A DNA stretch of 64,000 bases from Paramecium octaurelia (Eukaryota > Ciliophora > Oligohymenophorea > Peniculida > Parameciidae): NCBI GenBank assembly GCA_905182995.1, contig CAJJDP010000129.1, forward strand, positions 24,002-88,001. Direction: 5' to 3'. Below the pieces are notes generated by a model, which did no database searches, had not been told where the DNA came from, and saw nothing but the letters and a program-made list of their open reading frames with translations. Position numbers and translations under genes: made by a program. Positions 36,676 through 49,291 of this stretch are shown piece after piece; the first letter of the stretch is position 1; the number at the start of each line of letters is the position of its first letter.

Positions 36676-39378
36676 CAATTAATTTTATTATCGCCAGAAT
36701 ATTAATGATAATTTTATGTTAGTGCAAACAATTATAAATATACGATGAAAATCAACGAGAGAAGTACTAATATTATTAGATTACTTGATATATGAACTAA
36801 TCAATATTAAGAGAGCATATGTTGGTTTCTAATCATAAAATTTATTTTTTAGAGCAATAACTACTTTATTCTTGCTTAATAATAATTGAAATGCTTAAAT
36901 ATAGTTTTAATTATGAAAACTGTTTCAATAAATTTAAAGAAAATAACTCTATGATAATTATCTTTAACTTTCATTCATGATTGTTTCAACATAAAATAAT
37001 AATTGAAAATCAAAAATATCAGATCTTTCTTTGGAATATAAATTTGTTTCTTTATTTTGATTTCCATTACATATACATTTAGTATAGTTTATACATAAGC
37101 TTGGTTTTTATTGTAATATAGATTATGGATCGATATAAATATTTATTATATTAATAGTTACATAAATAATTAATTTTATTTATTTAATAAATGAGTTTCT
37201 AAGGATTTTTGGTTAAGAAAACTATTCAGTAATTCCCAATTAGACAAAAGCCTGTTTATTATGATGATTTCACTGATTAAAATTTTGTTCTATTTATCAA
37301 CAAAAAGCTAGCCGATCTACGATGTATTGTATGAATGTATTAGTTTAAAGTGGCAGCAACGATTTATCAGCTAAGCGAATAATGAACCTAAAGATCAAAA
37401 TACCAAAAGATAAGAATACTGAAGGACACAAAATAAAAAGGAAGGCTTCATTAAAACAAAAGTCTTTTTCTGTATAAAAAGACGATTCGGAGAAAAAGTG
37501 TCGGTATAAGTTTAGATCTCCTCCAGTGAAACCTGAGGTTAGATTGGCTTCCTATTTAAATGATGAATTACTTCGATAGCATTAAATAAGTCCATTGTAT
37601 TAGGAATATAAACTAGCCAATTTGAAAGCTAACTTAGTAAAATTGCAAGCCAAGAAATCGTACTAATTAAATGAGTTAAATCATGTGGAATTGGAAGATG
37701 AAGAATAAGTTAAATATTTTCTGACAGAGATATGTAGGAATCATCCAGAGATTGATGTAGGAAAACTGCTGAGTGTGGATGTGGAGAAGAAAGAATTAAA
37801 ATTAGATAATTAAGAACAAATATTAAAGGAATTAGTTTAAAAGAGAATCAAGTAAGAAGAATTAGAATAATTAATGAAGTTGGAACAATAATATAATTAA
37901 AATTTAGTAAATATATATAAGGAGTCGAGATATGATTAATTTGAACCTGAATTCAAGAAATAAGGATAGATTAATATGTGTAAGATAAAGAGATAAAAAG
38001 AAATCTAAGACAAAATGTNTTTCTTCATTACGCATCAATTAATTTTATTATCGCCAGAATATTAATGATAATTTTATGTTAGTGCAAACAATTATAAATA
38101 TACGATGAAAATCAACGAGAGAAGTACTAATATTATTAGATTACTTGATATATGAACTAATCAATATTAAGAGAGCATATGTTGGTTTCTAATCATAAAA
38201 TTTATTTTTTAGAGCAATAACTACTTTATTCTTGCTTAATAATAATTGAAATGCTTAAATATAGTTTTAATTATGAAAACTGTTTCAATAAATTTAAAGA
38301 AAATAACTCTATGATAATTATCTTTAACTTTCATTCATGATTGTTTCAACATAAAATAATAATTGAAAATCAAAAATATCAGATCTTTCTTTGGAATATA
38401 AATTTGTTTCTTTATTTTGATTTCCATTACATATACATTTAGTATAGTTTATACATAAGCTTGGTTTTTATTGTAATATAGATTATGGATCGATATAAAT
38501 ATTTATTATATTAATAGTTACATAAATAATTAATTTTATTTATTTAATAAATGAGTTTCTAAGGATTTTTGGTTAAGAAAACTATTCAGTAATTCCCAAT
38601 TAGACAAAAGCCTGTTTATTATGATGATTTCACTGATTAAAATTTTGTTCTATTTATCAACAAAAAGCTAGCCGATCTACGATGTATTGTATGAATGTAT
38701 TAGTTTAAAGTGGCAGCAACGATTTATCAGCTAAGCGAATAATGAACCTAAAGATCAAAATACCAAAAGATAAGAATACTGAAGGACACAAAATAAAAAG
38801 GAAGGCTTCATTAAAACAAAAGTCTTTTTCTGTATAAAAAGACGATTCGGAGAAAAAGTGTCGGTATAAGTTTAGATCTCCTCCAGTGAAACCTGAGGTT
38901 AGATTGGCTTCCTATTTAAATGATGAATTACTTCGATAGCATTAAATAAGTCCATTGTATTAGGAATATAAACTAGCCAATTTGAAAGCTAACTTAGTAA
39001 AATTGCAAGCCAAGAAATCGTACTAATTAAATGAGTTAAATCATGTGGAATTGGAAGATGAAGAATAAGTTAAATATTTTCTGACAGAGATATGTAGGAA
39101 TCATCCAGAGATTGATGTAGGAAAACTGCTGAGTGTGGATGTGGAGAAGAAAGAATTAAAATTAGATAATTAAGAACAAATATTAAAGGAATTAGTTTAA
39201 AAGAGAATCAAGTAAGAAGAATTAGAATAATTAATGAAGTTGGAACAATAATATAATTAAAATTTAGTAAATATATATAAGGAGTCGAGATATGATTAAT
39301 TTGAACCTGAATTCAAGAAATAAGGATAGATTAATATGTGTAAGATAAAGAGATAAAAAGAAATCTAAGACAAAATGT
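36660..39378. repeat. Direct 1,359-bp duplication around a single N (assembly artefact)
   Basis: 36660-38018 equals 38020-39378, with one n at 38019. The unit contains the spacer between the WD40 gene and the next plus-strand gene plus the 5' 828 bp of that gene, so a truncated false copy lies at 37191-38018. Confidence 0.92.
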
Positions 39379-39986
39379 TCGCTGAAATATTTAAAGTTAA
39401 ATCTCATCATTCCTCAAGGAATACTACTGCTAAGCATTTCTTTCATACCAAGAATAAATCACCGGAATCCAAACATAAAGTTACACTTTCATAATAATTT
39501 ACACCATCTAATAACATCTTTATCTCATAACCTACTACTGTATAGATTTCACCATAAACATCAATACATCAAGAATTCAAACAGATGACTACATCTATTG
39601 GCACTTTTAGTGACAGTAGGTCTCCTATTAATATTGTAAACACTGATTTTAGTTAAAAAATTAAGACTATTATGGATAAATGCGAATTATTTGAAGATGA
39701 ACACAAAATATCAAATTAGATATTGAAAAAGAGAATAAATCTTATGGGCAGAGAGTTGAATACCTATTTTGAAACAGCCAGAAGTAGATACAAAAATTAG
39801 GATATGGAAATAGATACCAATGAAGGTTTTGATAGATTTTTATAGGAAAATTAATTTAAACGAAAATTGATTGAATTTCAGGTTAGTTAAGTATAGAATT
39901 TACATGAAGTATTAAGTCAAAAAGCTAAAAGAGAATTGACTAATAATTTTATGGGATCTGATTTAGAAAAATAGAAATTATTTTGA
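38551..39986 (+). CDS. Charged coiled-coil protein, 471 aa
   Basis: ATG 38551, TGA 39984-39986, one 20-nt intron at 38684-38703 (GTATTG...TTAG), among the shortest introns here. Basic N-terminal half (KIKIPKDKNTEGHKIKRK), coiled-coil segments around residues 140-260 (EELEQLMKLEQQYNQNL), Ser/Thr-rich middle, and another helical stretch at the end. No known domain. A truncated duplicate of the first 828 bp at 37191-38018 is an assembly effect. It is followed after 34 bp by the double CNB-domain gene in the same orientation. Confidence 0.82.
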
Positions 39987-40020
39987 TTTTAGATTTTATT
40001 TATATAAAATTATTTTGCTT

Positions 40021-41642
40021 ATGAGTTTTATTTCTAGTTCAGAGGAATCTGAGAGTGATGATTCAATGTTCTAAGCGAATAATAAATAGTAACGTAAACA
40101 TTTGTCAGATGTGGATACTATTATAGCCATATTGAGTATTGAACCAAAGAACAGATCCTATTCATAATTATAATTGTTGTGTGATAAGTTTGAATAATAT
40201 GTGCATTACTTTTAATAAATACGTAATAAATTGAATCCCAGTATTCTAATTAAATTGATGTCAACCATATCAATTGAAAAATTTGATGCATTCAGTGTTG
40301 TATTTAATCAAGGCGAAACTGGAAGGAAAATGTATATTATTTTACAAGGAGAAGCAGCTGTGTTAATTCGAAATCAAGATTAAATTGAGGTTCATTAAAA
40401 AAAGGATAACCATAAACGAAGAAGTACAATGAAATATCAAATATTATAATAGGAGCAACTAAGACTTTCGATGAGTTAATTTTACATCGCTATTACAATT
40501 TCAGGATTGTTGCTTATAAAAAATAATATGACTATTTTGGAGAGATAGCTATAGAGCAAAGAATCCCAAGGACAGCTACCGTCATAACTAAAGAGTCTTG
40601 CATATTTGCTATTTTGACTTTTGATGCTTATCAAACTTTACTGAGTGAACTAAAGGCTGATAATTTATAGTTAAGATAAGTTGTAATTGCAAGAATGCAT
40701 CCATTTCATCTATTAAATGAACAACAATTACAATCCATTTTGCATAATCAAGAGGAACTAAGTATTTAAGCTGGGAGTGTATTATATAAAGAATTGTAGA
40801 TCGTAGATTCAGTGTATCTTATTATTAAAGGGGAAGTGCAGGTCTCAACTAAAGAGCCAATAGAGAATGCTGCTGGAGGAAAGATTAGAGAAAATAAGTA
40901 TTTTGTTAATTTTCAGAAGCAAAAACGCATAAAAAACATTGGTTTGTTTAGTGTTGGATAGATAATAGGGGATTATGAATTATACTTGTATAAGACAAGC
41001 AAAGAGAAGCTGATAAGAAGAACAACAGCGATAGTGAAGAGTGACTCAAGAATTATTAAGATTCCGAGTTAATAGTTTGTAGATGTAATTGAATATGGTT
41101 TGTCATCGAAATGGCTTTTGAAATATTTGATTGACAAATATGAGTAAAAGGAGAAGTTGCCTATTTTGTAGATATAAGATGATACAGAGAAACAAAAGAC
41201 AAATAATTTTGTGTCTCCTCAATTGAAGAAGATGATTTTTAGGATAAAATAATACCATGATCATAATAAAATATCAAGTGAACGATTTTCAAAGGTTAAT
41301 TATTAATATGATCAAGATATGAATACTGATGATCAACCATATACGACTCTTAAAAATGAAATAAATTTGTAAGATAAATCGGTTTTGAAATATTTAGCTA
41401 GAGATTAATTCTTACCTAAGAAACCAATCAAAAATATATCTTAATTCAGTGTAGAAAAATTTGCATCATCTTTGAAATCTCGTGTTCAATTTTCTAAAAT
41501 ATTGACTTAACTTGATGATGATATGACTTGTTATAGGTTCTATTCTTCACCTATAAAGTACATGCCTAAGTAAACAAATTTAAATAAAATGTGTTCTCAG
41601 ATTAACTCTCCGTTATTAATGCAATCATAGTAAATGAATTGA
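40021..41642 (+). CDS. Protein with two cyclic-nucleotide-binding-type domains
   Basis: ATG 40021, TGA 41640-41642, one 29-nt intron at 40424-40452. The protein is 530 aa. The first domain (about residues 75-215) has FNQGETGRKMYIILQGEAAV and then a canonical phosphate-binding cassette, FGEIAIEQRIPRTATV, with the Glu and Arg that hold the cyclic phosphate and ribose. The second domain (about 235-370) has a matching beta-roll (VYLIIKGEVQVS) but a changed cassette (IIGDYELYLY, IRRTTAIV), so it may be structural. The C-terminal 160 residues are basic and disordered-looking. There is no kinase domain, so it resembles a regulatory subunit or a stand-alone cNMP sensor. Ligand preference cannot be read from sequence. 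Confidence 0.88.
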
Positions 41643-41967
41643 TTAATATTATCAACTAATTTTTAGTTTATATATAACTTATAATTATATAAATTAAAAT
41701 CTCTTCTAATGTTTGAATGGGATCTGTAAATGAGTATGAGAATTGAAGGATAGACAAAATCAAATAAAATGATTAAATGGGTAAAGTATTTAATTAATAA
41801 TCAAAAATATGACGTATATATGTTGATAATTTAGATATTAAAATATTCTGAAAATTAAGATTCATTTGTCTAAAAGTATCTGATCATTCAATATAAATTG
41901 ATTTCGCGATTTTTAAAGGGAATCTTAATAATTTGATATATAAATTTATCTCATTTATAAAAAATCA

Positions 41968-42593
41968 ATGATACATTCAGAAGAGAGTTTGAACAGTTTC
42001 ACACCTGAATCGTAATATTCTATTCAACTATCAATTAGACATCAAGAGAACAACGAAGAATTGAAGAACAGAGATAACAAAAAATATGCTATTATCGATT
42101 AATCTGTTCGTATTTAACTATTACGTCGCATACTCTCTAAACAATCGACAATAAAGGAGGCAGCCAAAGAATTTGGAATCAATTTCTCTACTGCCAAAGC
42201 AATTCTACAAACCTATCGCAAAGAAGGTCGAATTGGAAAGAAAAAGACTAGAGATAGAAATAGAAGTAAATAGGATTTGGGAGATTACAATCAAACAAGA
42301 AAGATATAATCAATGTACAATCTTGAACAACCCTAATAAATGAAATCAATCTCTCCCGAAAAAAGACCTTCACCTCCTCCTTTTTAGTAAACAGTGATTC
42401 CAGTAATGAGTACACCTAACCTTGATAGTACATAAATTGCTCTGGCTCTTTGTCAAAGAGAGTTAGCTTAGCAAAAACTGCTCAATTTTTAATTATTGAT
42501 GATGATCCAAGTAAAATAGAATCTAATTTATTTTAGAACTTTAAAAATATTACACAATTATAAGTCAAAGAAGAATCTAATATAATTAATTGA
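41968..42593 (+). CDS. Helix-turn-helix DNA-binding protein (homeodomain-like)
   Basis: ATG 41968, TGA 42591-42593, one 26-nt intron at 42511-42536. The protein is 199 aa. Residues about 52-100 form an HTH: RIQLLRRILSKQSTIKEAAK, EFGINFSTAKAILQTYRKEG, then a basic patch RIGKKKTRDRNRSK. The alternation 'IKEAA..FGIN.STAK.IL..YR.EGR' matches the small homeodomain-like HTH shared by transposase N-termini and ciliate regulators. A Pro-rich stretch (SPEKRPSPPPF) and a Gln/Leu-rich tail follow. It could be a sequence-specific regulator or a domesticated transposase-type HTH. No catalytic domain is present. Confidence 0.8.
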
Positions 42594-42623
42594 CTTATAT
42601 TAAATATATATATATAAATTATT

Positions 42624-43545
42624 ATGAACATAGAAACATCAAATTCTGATAAAGTATAACAAGTAACATCTGAATACAATCATAGATTCTACTCAAATAG
42701 GAGTAATTGTTAAAAGAATAAAAATACTATGAATATGAATAAAAAATACTAACATTTGGATCCAGATTCATTAATTAGTAAAATAAGGATGGAGCCATCA
42801 CTCTTTATTTATAAGCCAGCAAACTTCTGGTTAAGAACAATCAAGACAATTCAGGCTTTAATTTAGCAACAGAAGTAATCAAAATATCAGATGATTTGGA
42901 TTCTCAAAATATTGGTAAGAATGATCTATTAATTTCGAAGCTTAGATAATGTCAATTTATTCTATTGCACAATTCAGTAAATTGAAAGTCCAATTCATAA
43001 ATAAGGTGCTCAAGAAATATCCAAACTATAAAAACTAAATTTGTTAATAAGTAGGTGTGGATTTAATCAACCATAACAAATTCCATTTGGCCTGGAGATA
43101 CCTAATATAATTATCTGATGTCAATACAGAAATTCAAATGTTAGTAAAATGGAATTAGTAATTGTCTGAGTAAGAAAGACAGTATAACTTAATCCGATAT
43201 TTGTTAATGTAAAATTGTTAAGCAAATGAATTAGTAAACTTGGACAAGGATTATTCAATGAAAGTGTTAAAATATTGCATGAATTAATTCCTACCACAGT
43301 CACTTAGGAGGCTCTATTCATACATCTTTTAGTGAAATCAATTAGAATTTAGAGCAGAGAAGCATACGATTTGGTTTTTAATAAATTTAAGGTTGTTGTA
43401 GATGCAGACCCTATATTCTAAGATGTATATACTATGAAGATATCTTTAGTTATATTATAAAGTAGGAGTGAAATACTTTGGACTTAAAGAAAAGGAATAA
43501 TCGTCGTAGGGTATTGGTGGATTATTGAGTTAGTTCTTTTAATGA
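42624..43545 (+). CDS. GET4: GET4/TRC35-like tail-anchored protein targeting factor
   Basis: ATG 42624, TGA 43543-43545, four introns: 42663-42685 (23 nt), 42977-43005 (29), 43209-43234 (26), 43462-43489 (28). The spliced protein is 271 aa. The N-terminal helix pair FINQQNKDGAITLYLQASKL followed by NNQDNSGFNLATEVIKI matches the GET4 pattern 'A..LL..GA..LL..GQ..SG.DLA'. Later helices (HLAWRYLIQLSD; YLLIKLGQGLFNESVKIL) and the ending GIGGLLSQFF also fit the alpha-solenoid. GET4 bridges GET5 to GET3 in delivering tail-anchored proteins to the ER. Two introns end AAG. The next gene starts only 27 bp after the stop. Assignment rests on motif order, not on a search. Confidence 0.7.
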
Positions 43546-43572
43546 AATTATATTAATATAAATATTTAAATA

Positions 43573-44250
43573 ATGAGTGTGTTATTTGCTTATGTGAAGA
43601 GATGTTACAAATGTCAATGGGGCAAAACCTACATCATGAAGTCAGAAAAAGGAGAATTCACAGGTGAAAGTGCTCCATTGTGGAAGAACGTATCACCTGC
43701 TGCGTTTTTGGTGTAATGCATAATGTCAATGTTAATGATCGCAGGAGTTATTGTGGCATATGTAATTGAAATTAATGGATTGGATGATAATTGCACAGTC
43801 TCATATAAGCCATGGATCATAGGTCAATTGATTGCAGTGTTTTTTTCGGGGATTCTAGATTTCTACATTTATCGAGTGAAGTATGCTTCAGATGATAGAT
43901 GGTTTCGATTGATAGTGGTTATTCTATGTTAAATAGCTTTGTTGGTTTCCATAGGGGGGATATCCTTTTTTTAGGGTTTAAAAGTGTTATTGGGTATGGG
44001 TGATTAATGTGCATTGCCTGATGAAGGAGATGAGAATGCAGCTACTCAAGACGAACAAGAATATTATACACCTGAAAATTTGTTTGGGAATTAGATTTGG
44101 ATAGCAAACTTTTTTATTTCTGCAACCACTCTTTTGATTTTATTGATTAAACTAGTTGTCCTATGTTTCTTAACCAAAAACATTTACTTTAGCACTTCTC
44201 GTTTTGTTGCAATAGCTTCGAAACCAGAAGAAAAGAAATTTGTCGATTGA
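43573..44250 (+). CDS. Four-helix integral membrane protein, unknown
   Basis: ATG 43573, TGA 44248-44250, 225 aa, no intron. The N-terminus has a Cys pair (RCYKCQWGKTY). Four hydrophobic segments are visible: about 50-68 (FLVQCIMSMLMIAGVIVAYV), 88-106 (IIGQLIAVFFSGILDFYIY), 122-142 (LIVVILCQIALLVSIGG) and 186-208 (NFFISATTLLILLIKLVVL). An acidic loop lies between the third and fourth (PDEGDENAATQDEQE). The topology resembles small tetraspan proteins, but the conserved cysteines of tetraspanins are not apparent. Function unknown. Confidence 0.85.
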
Positions 44251-44391
44251 TTTTATAATTATTATAATATTATAAATACTTTTCTCTTTTCTGGTTCCAA
44301 AATACAAATTAAACACGAAAATCTTAAAATTGCGCTCAGTCTTAAATAAAAAAGGCAATTATTTAAAGGATTTCTTGCCATAAAATAATTA

Positions 44392-45477
44392 ATGAAGATG
44401 GACAACAAAAGATTTAAACTGATGCTAGGACTTAATTAAGTAGGGTCAACAAGTAAGGCATTGCAATTAATCTCTAGACTATTTTGCCTCATCCACTAAA
44501 TCAAGCACCATCAAAAGATGCGTCAATACTTAAACAAATACCTAGGATTTCACTTAATTTGACTATTTGTTACAATCTCCATAAATTATTAAGGTATTAA
44601 TTCTTTCAATTTGTATTAGAAAGTTAAACTCACTGCTGAAAGCACTCTCCACACCTATGAAGATGATTTATATTGCTACGAGAGCATACAAAATGATGAA
44701 TCAGCACCAATCACCTTTTAGACTAAATCCTCTCCAATTCCAATATAGAAAGAATTCTACAATATCAATCCACTCTACCTATAAGAATACAATGAGAAAG
44801 AATATAACTACAAAACAAGGGCCATCATCTTGAATCGAATTTAAGATAATTGTTAGAACTTGAATAATCCTTTTTCTCATAAAGCCATCTATCTTTATGA
44901 TTTATTCCTTTGCAGAATTAAAAGTAAAACCATAAATAACTAAACTCAATTAAGATTTCTATCCTTGGCTATGATCTTTGTAGCAACTAAAATGAATGCT
45001 GAAACTCCAAATATTAGTTCACTCTTATTATAGTCATCGCTCAGTATGACCAAGCAATAACTTATACAATATGAGAGACTCATCCTTAGTGTCTTAGATT
45101 GGCATACTAATCCTCTAACCATATAAGATATAATGTATGAGATCATTTGTAGGTTTTATATTGCTCATCCAAATTTAAAAGGCTAATCAGATCAAGATTC
45201 AAAAATTATCAATTAAATAATTAACGTTATTGTTCTGGATCACAACTATTTGAGTTATTCTCTTGAGGATATCTCCTTTTCAATAGTATTTGCACTTTTT
45301 CAAAAGGATCTATCAGATGATTTATTTGAGGATTTTCTGAAGATGCATAATAAGACCAAATAATAACTTCAATAATCTATAAAATTTGTATCAAAATATA
45401 TCAGAGTAGTCAATTAGTTGAATGAAAAACAACTAGACATAAACTCATTGGAAATACTTAAATTGGTTTGTGATTGA
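44392..45477 (+). CDS. Cyclin-box protein
   Basis: ATG 44392, TGA 45475-45477, two introns: 44453-44477 (25 nt) and 44594-44619 (26 nt). The protein is 344 aa. The cyclin box spans about residues 150-255: HKAIYLYDLFLCR, then LRFLSLAMIFVATKMNAETP (the 'A-x-K-x-E-x-x-x-P' helix 3 region), then MTKQQLIQYERLILSVLDWH, matching 'E..IL..L.W...P'. A second helical lobe follows, down to the C-terminus. Cyclins activate cyclin-dependent kinases; the subclass cannot be assigned by eye. The disordered, Ser/Thr-rich N-terminus (STKSSTIKRC) could hold regulation sites. Confidence 0.82.
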
Positions 45478-45502
45478 TTCTTTTATAATTATATATATAT
45501 GT

Positions 45503-46828
45503 TCATTAGTAATATAATTTAAATTTCTGATTATTTTAAGCACTCTGTATTCTAGTTTTATTAATCACCACTTTGTTTGATTAATAAGAACTTCTAACTT
45601 CATTTTTAACTTCATTCAATAATTAATCAAAATCTTCATCTATCTCCATTCTTTAATTCTAGATACTCTCATAATTCTCATCAAATGTGGAATTCATTAT
45701 TTAAGGTGTAGTTCTCTTCTCCTTAATCTGGGTACTATTTGATCGACTACCTAAATATGTTTAATTATCATTGAATTTAAATAGTTTTCTTCTAGGACCA
45801 TTCTGTATCATCAATTATTATAGATCTTATTATTTTTATGGCAATTTCCTCAGTGTGTTCTCAGTCCTAGTGTTATTGTTGGATATAGTTTCAATAAAAC
45901 TATTATAACATATTCCACACACTCTCACAAATTAAAACTCATCAAATTTTGGCACAATTCTCCCAGTTACATCTAGATATAATTTCTAATCATTCAAATG
46001 ATGGAGATTTCTATGCATTCTAATCTTCCATATTCTATTCTTCAACACTTCAAATGTATCATTTATTTTAGTTAGTTTTCTGCAACTGCAACATTAAATC
46101 ATGGTGATTTCATCTGTAACCTATTTTTTTGGCTGGAACTATTCGAAGTATTCTTAATTATGTAGATAATTCTATGAATTTATGAAGTTTAGAGCTCTTC
46201 TGTTAGTCCTACATTTAAGATTAGTGTTCCACATAATAATCAATTTCTCTCCAACATATTTCATGTATAACTCAATTTCATTAACTTTTGAACCTTCAAT
46301 CAAACTTATTAATTGTTCAATTGCTAATCCGACTTTGTTAACTCTGGCTTCAAATATTACTTTTTCACAAGCAAATTAACTATCTTTTAAAGTAATCAAT
46401 GGTTCTGACTAGAGAGGGATCCTTTGTTAAATTTGTGTTATGTGTCCGTGTCTAGAATAAGCGATTATGTTTTCATTCTGGAATGTTTATTAGATGATGA
46501 CATCTTGATATAGTTCTGAGAAATTAGTAATGTCGGATATGAGTGCCTCAAGTTCAATACGAGTTAAGTATTTAAATTGAACATCTTTTTTGTTCAATAA
46601 TCTCTAAAATGAACACACGTACTTCTCCTTAGAGTTGAAGGTGTCCAATATGCTTTTTAAAGTTACATTCTCTTTCCTTTTCTTCAAGATTTTACCAGAA
46701 CATTATGAACTGGTAAAATAGTGGGATATTTTGCTACCTTGTAAGTAGAATGTTTAAGGAACTTCAAAACAGCATTCGTTTTTAGCATACTATTAAGCTT
46801 TCCAAAGTTCCCCTACAATATTAAACAT
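45503..46828 (-). CDS. Unknown protein with C-terminal Cys pairs
   Basis: ATG 46828, TGA 45503-45505, 442 codons without introns. The body is mixed alpha/beta (IELEALISDITNFSELYQDV; VNKVGLAIEQLISLIEG). A later segment has MIQCCSCRKLTKI and, about 55 residues on, VRVCGICYNSF, two C-x-x-C pairs with nearby His residues (MHRNLHHLN), suggesting a zinc site. The C-terminal 100 residues are polar and charged. It starts 45 bp downstream of the RBR gene stop in the same direction. Its translation could be mistaken for an extension of that gene, but a TGA and an AT-rich spacer with no frame separate them. Family not recognised. Confidence 0.78.
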
Positions 46829-46872
46829 TATATTTATATTATACTAAATTCTCAAACTTATCAATAAAAATT

Positions 46873-47856
46873 TCATATGAACCTACATTCCAATGTATTT
46901 GTAAAATGATTTAATATATCTTAATTGGGAAGCATCTTTTTACAATGTATGCAATAGGCTCTATTTTAGCATTTGACACTGCAGCAATGTGCAACCCTAT
47001 CATAGAGTTGAAGCTTGGTGATATTTGGATTTGTTGAATTGCAATTAGGACAAGGAATAGAATTAATCACATTTTCAGGTTCTTTGATTCCTTATTTTAT
47101 TTAAGGTTTCTTAACATCTTCCACTGCAGGTCGTGATACCCATTGGCCATTCACTTTTATTTTGCACTTATCTTGAGAAGGACTGTTGTTCTCAAAGTGA
47201 GCATAGTGATCCTTATTAAATCTATCTTAAATTCTACCTTGCTTTCAAGCTAAACATCACATAGATTGCAAAAATATGTGCCACATTTACAGGTCATAAA
47301 ATTACAGCCTGAGACCTTTTCCACCATAATCCTACATTTAGGACATCTACTTGCTTTGAGGAGTACTTTTAAGTCCTTATAAACTTTGTCTTAATAAAGT
47401 AGCTTTTGTTCTTCACAAGTACAAGTGTCTTTATGATAGGGTAAAAAACATAAACGACAATATTCCATTTTGCATTTTAAACATTTTTAGTATTCTAAAT
47501 TAAGATAATTCTATGAAACCTGCATTCTTCCAGATTATATATTTTTCTCTACAAACCTCATTTAAACAATTGGCCATTATCTCATTATCTTCCAATCCAA
47601 AGACTTGATTCATTTCTATACTTAGTTCACAGTATTTCTTGAAAATTTCCTGAGATACAAAATTCTAGATTAAGGATTGATCGAATGGAATTTCACACCC
47701 AGGGCATTTAAAGCTATCCAAATTTACATTTTGTTCCTTGATTCTAGTTTCAAAGGTGGATTTTAGACAATTTATACAAAATGTATGAAAACATGAAGGG
47801 AATGTAAAGGCTTGATTATTATCATAAGAGATCAAACATATTGGACAATCGAACAT
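46873..47856 (-). CDS. RBR-type RING ubiquitin ligase (RING-IBR-RING2-like)
   Basis: ATG 47856, TGA 46873-46875, introns at 47520-47556 (37 nt, or up to 46 nt) and 47212-47237 (26 nt, ending AAG). About 306 aa. RING1 is at residues 4-52: CPIC, then CFHTFCINC, then CPGC. The IBR-like middle has KCLKCKMEYCRLCFLPYHKD, then RCPKCRIMVEKVSGCNFMTC and CGTYFCNLCD, the latter being the catalytic-type RING2 pattern with a Cys at the expected active place (C of GCNFMTC). A further Cys/His cluster follows (IPCPNCNSTNP; YCIHCKKML). RBR ligases accept ubiquitin on a RING2 Cys and pass it to substrate. The class is well supported; the exact 3' splice site of intron 1 is not. Confidence 0.85.
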
Positions 47857-47913
47857 TAATATTTAATTATAATTATTTTAGAATCAAGTAGACATATATC
47901 TACTTCAATAGGA

Positions 47914-49224
47914 TCATCCATTAACTAATTTTATTACTTTTGCTGGAGTATTAGTAGTAAATTTAGTTGATATTATTTTTCCTTTGATCCACCTTCCTCT
48001 GAAGGTAGCACCATTTGCTTTAATGATTTATCCATTCCCATGTTGAAGTCCTTCTTTCCAGAGACCACTATACTTTTGACCATTCGACCACATTAATACT
48101 CCGTACCCCTCCCTCTGATCATTTAGGAATTATCCTTCATATTTCCTTCCATCTGGCCAGAGAAACACTCCTTTACCACTTTTGAGTCCATTCTTCCATT
48201 CTCCGTTGTAAGTTCTTCCATCTGGGAATTTGAGTATTCCATAGCCATTCATTAGATCATTTTCAAATTTGCCAGCGTAGACAGTTCCATCAGGATATGT
48301 TAACTAACCAAACCCACTTTTAAACCCATTTTAAAAGCTTCCTAGCTTTGGAATACAGAAAAGAGTTTACCCTCATAAATCCATCCACCTTCATAAGTTT
48401 GTTTGCCTTATCCATTTGGTAAATCATTATTCCATTAACCATCGTAGTAGGTGCCATCTGTAAATGTGTACTTACCATTGCCATTGGCAGTACCATCTTT
48501 CCATGATCCAACATACAAATCTCCATTGGAGTGTTGAAATGTACCAAATCCATTTGCCTTATTTTCAATCCATTCTCCTATGTAAAACGATGTTTCTGAG
48601 AGGGTATATTTTCCAAATCCATGAACCATACCTTTTTTCCATTACCCTTCATAATAGCATCCATTTTTCATTTAAAGAATGGAAAGCTTTTATTGTTCTT
48701 CATTTTAGACTCTTTTTTGATCTTTTTTATGTATAGGTATGAAGCAGAGTTCATTCATTTGAAAACTGATTAAGTGTTTGCTTCTAACTTCAGAATAGGA
48801 ACTTGCATCTTCATCTTTATGGATGTTGATTGTAACATCGGCTTCGCAAAGTTATCTATGATCATCCTAATCTAAAATTTTGATAGGTGATTGCCTTCTT
48901 TGCAGTTATTAAATTTATTAGGCTTTGAAAGCTATTTAATAAGAGTCTGCGATAACTGAATCATTTTAAGAACTCTTTTATTAGTTAATGGAAGTACCAT
49001 ATTTTTGTGCTGTTGATCCAGAGGATTTAAATTTGTATTTTCTATGTGAGATTAATGTTATACTTTCTTGTGATAAAACCTCTAATGTTTGCTTAAATTT
49101 TTATTATTCCTTTAAGATCATTTTTAGTTATTTTCTTGCTTTATTTTGACTTGGTGGTTTTGGATGTCAAAATCTCTTGAGTTTTTATAGGATCTGTATT
49201 GTCACACTGTTGGCAATTTCCCAT
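47914..49224 (-). CDS. MORN-repeat protein with IQ motif
   Basis: ATG 49224, TGA 47914-47916, introns 49042-49063 (22 nt) and 48342-48370 (29 nt). The protein is 419 aa. The start MGNCQQC has Gly2 and nearby Cys residues, so N-myristoylation and palmitoylation are possible. An IQ motif (IIKIQANIRGFITRK, about residues 43-57) could bind calmodulin. From about residue 190 there are some eight MORN repeats (YYEGQWKKGMVHGFGKY, YVGSWKDGTANGNGKYTF, YNGEWKNGLKSGKGVF, YSGLWKEGLQHGNGQI). MORN repeats often attach proteins to membranes or axonemes. It is divergent from RSPH10B, with 67 bp between start codons, which suggests a shared promoter. Confidence 0.9.
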
Positions 49225-49291
49225 TAATTTTAATATTAATATTTATATGAATTGCAGACAATTACTTAAATTAATATATTTATAATATAAT

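Noticed and set aside
42624..42976. Alpha-SNAP homologue
   Set aside because: The first helices look SNAP-like, but the later helices and the GIGGLL ending fit GET4 better.
45503..47856. One long gene joining the RBR ligase and the Cys-rich protein
   Set aside because: The RBR frame ends with TGA at 46873-46875 and the downstream frame starts at its own ATG 46828 after an AT-rich spacer.
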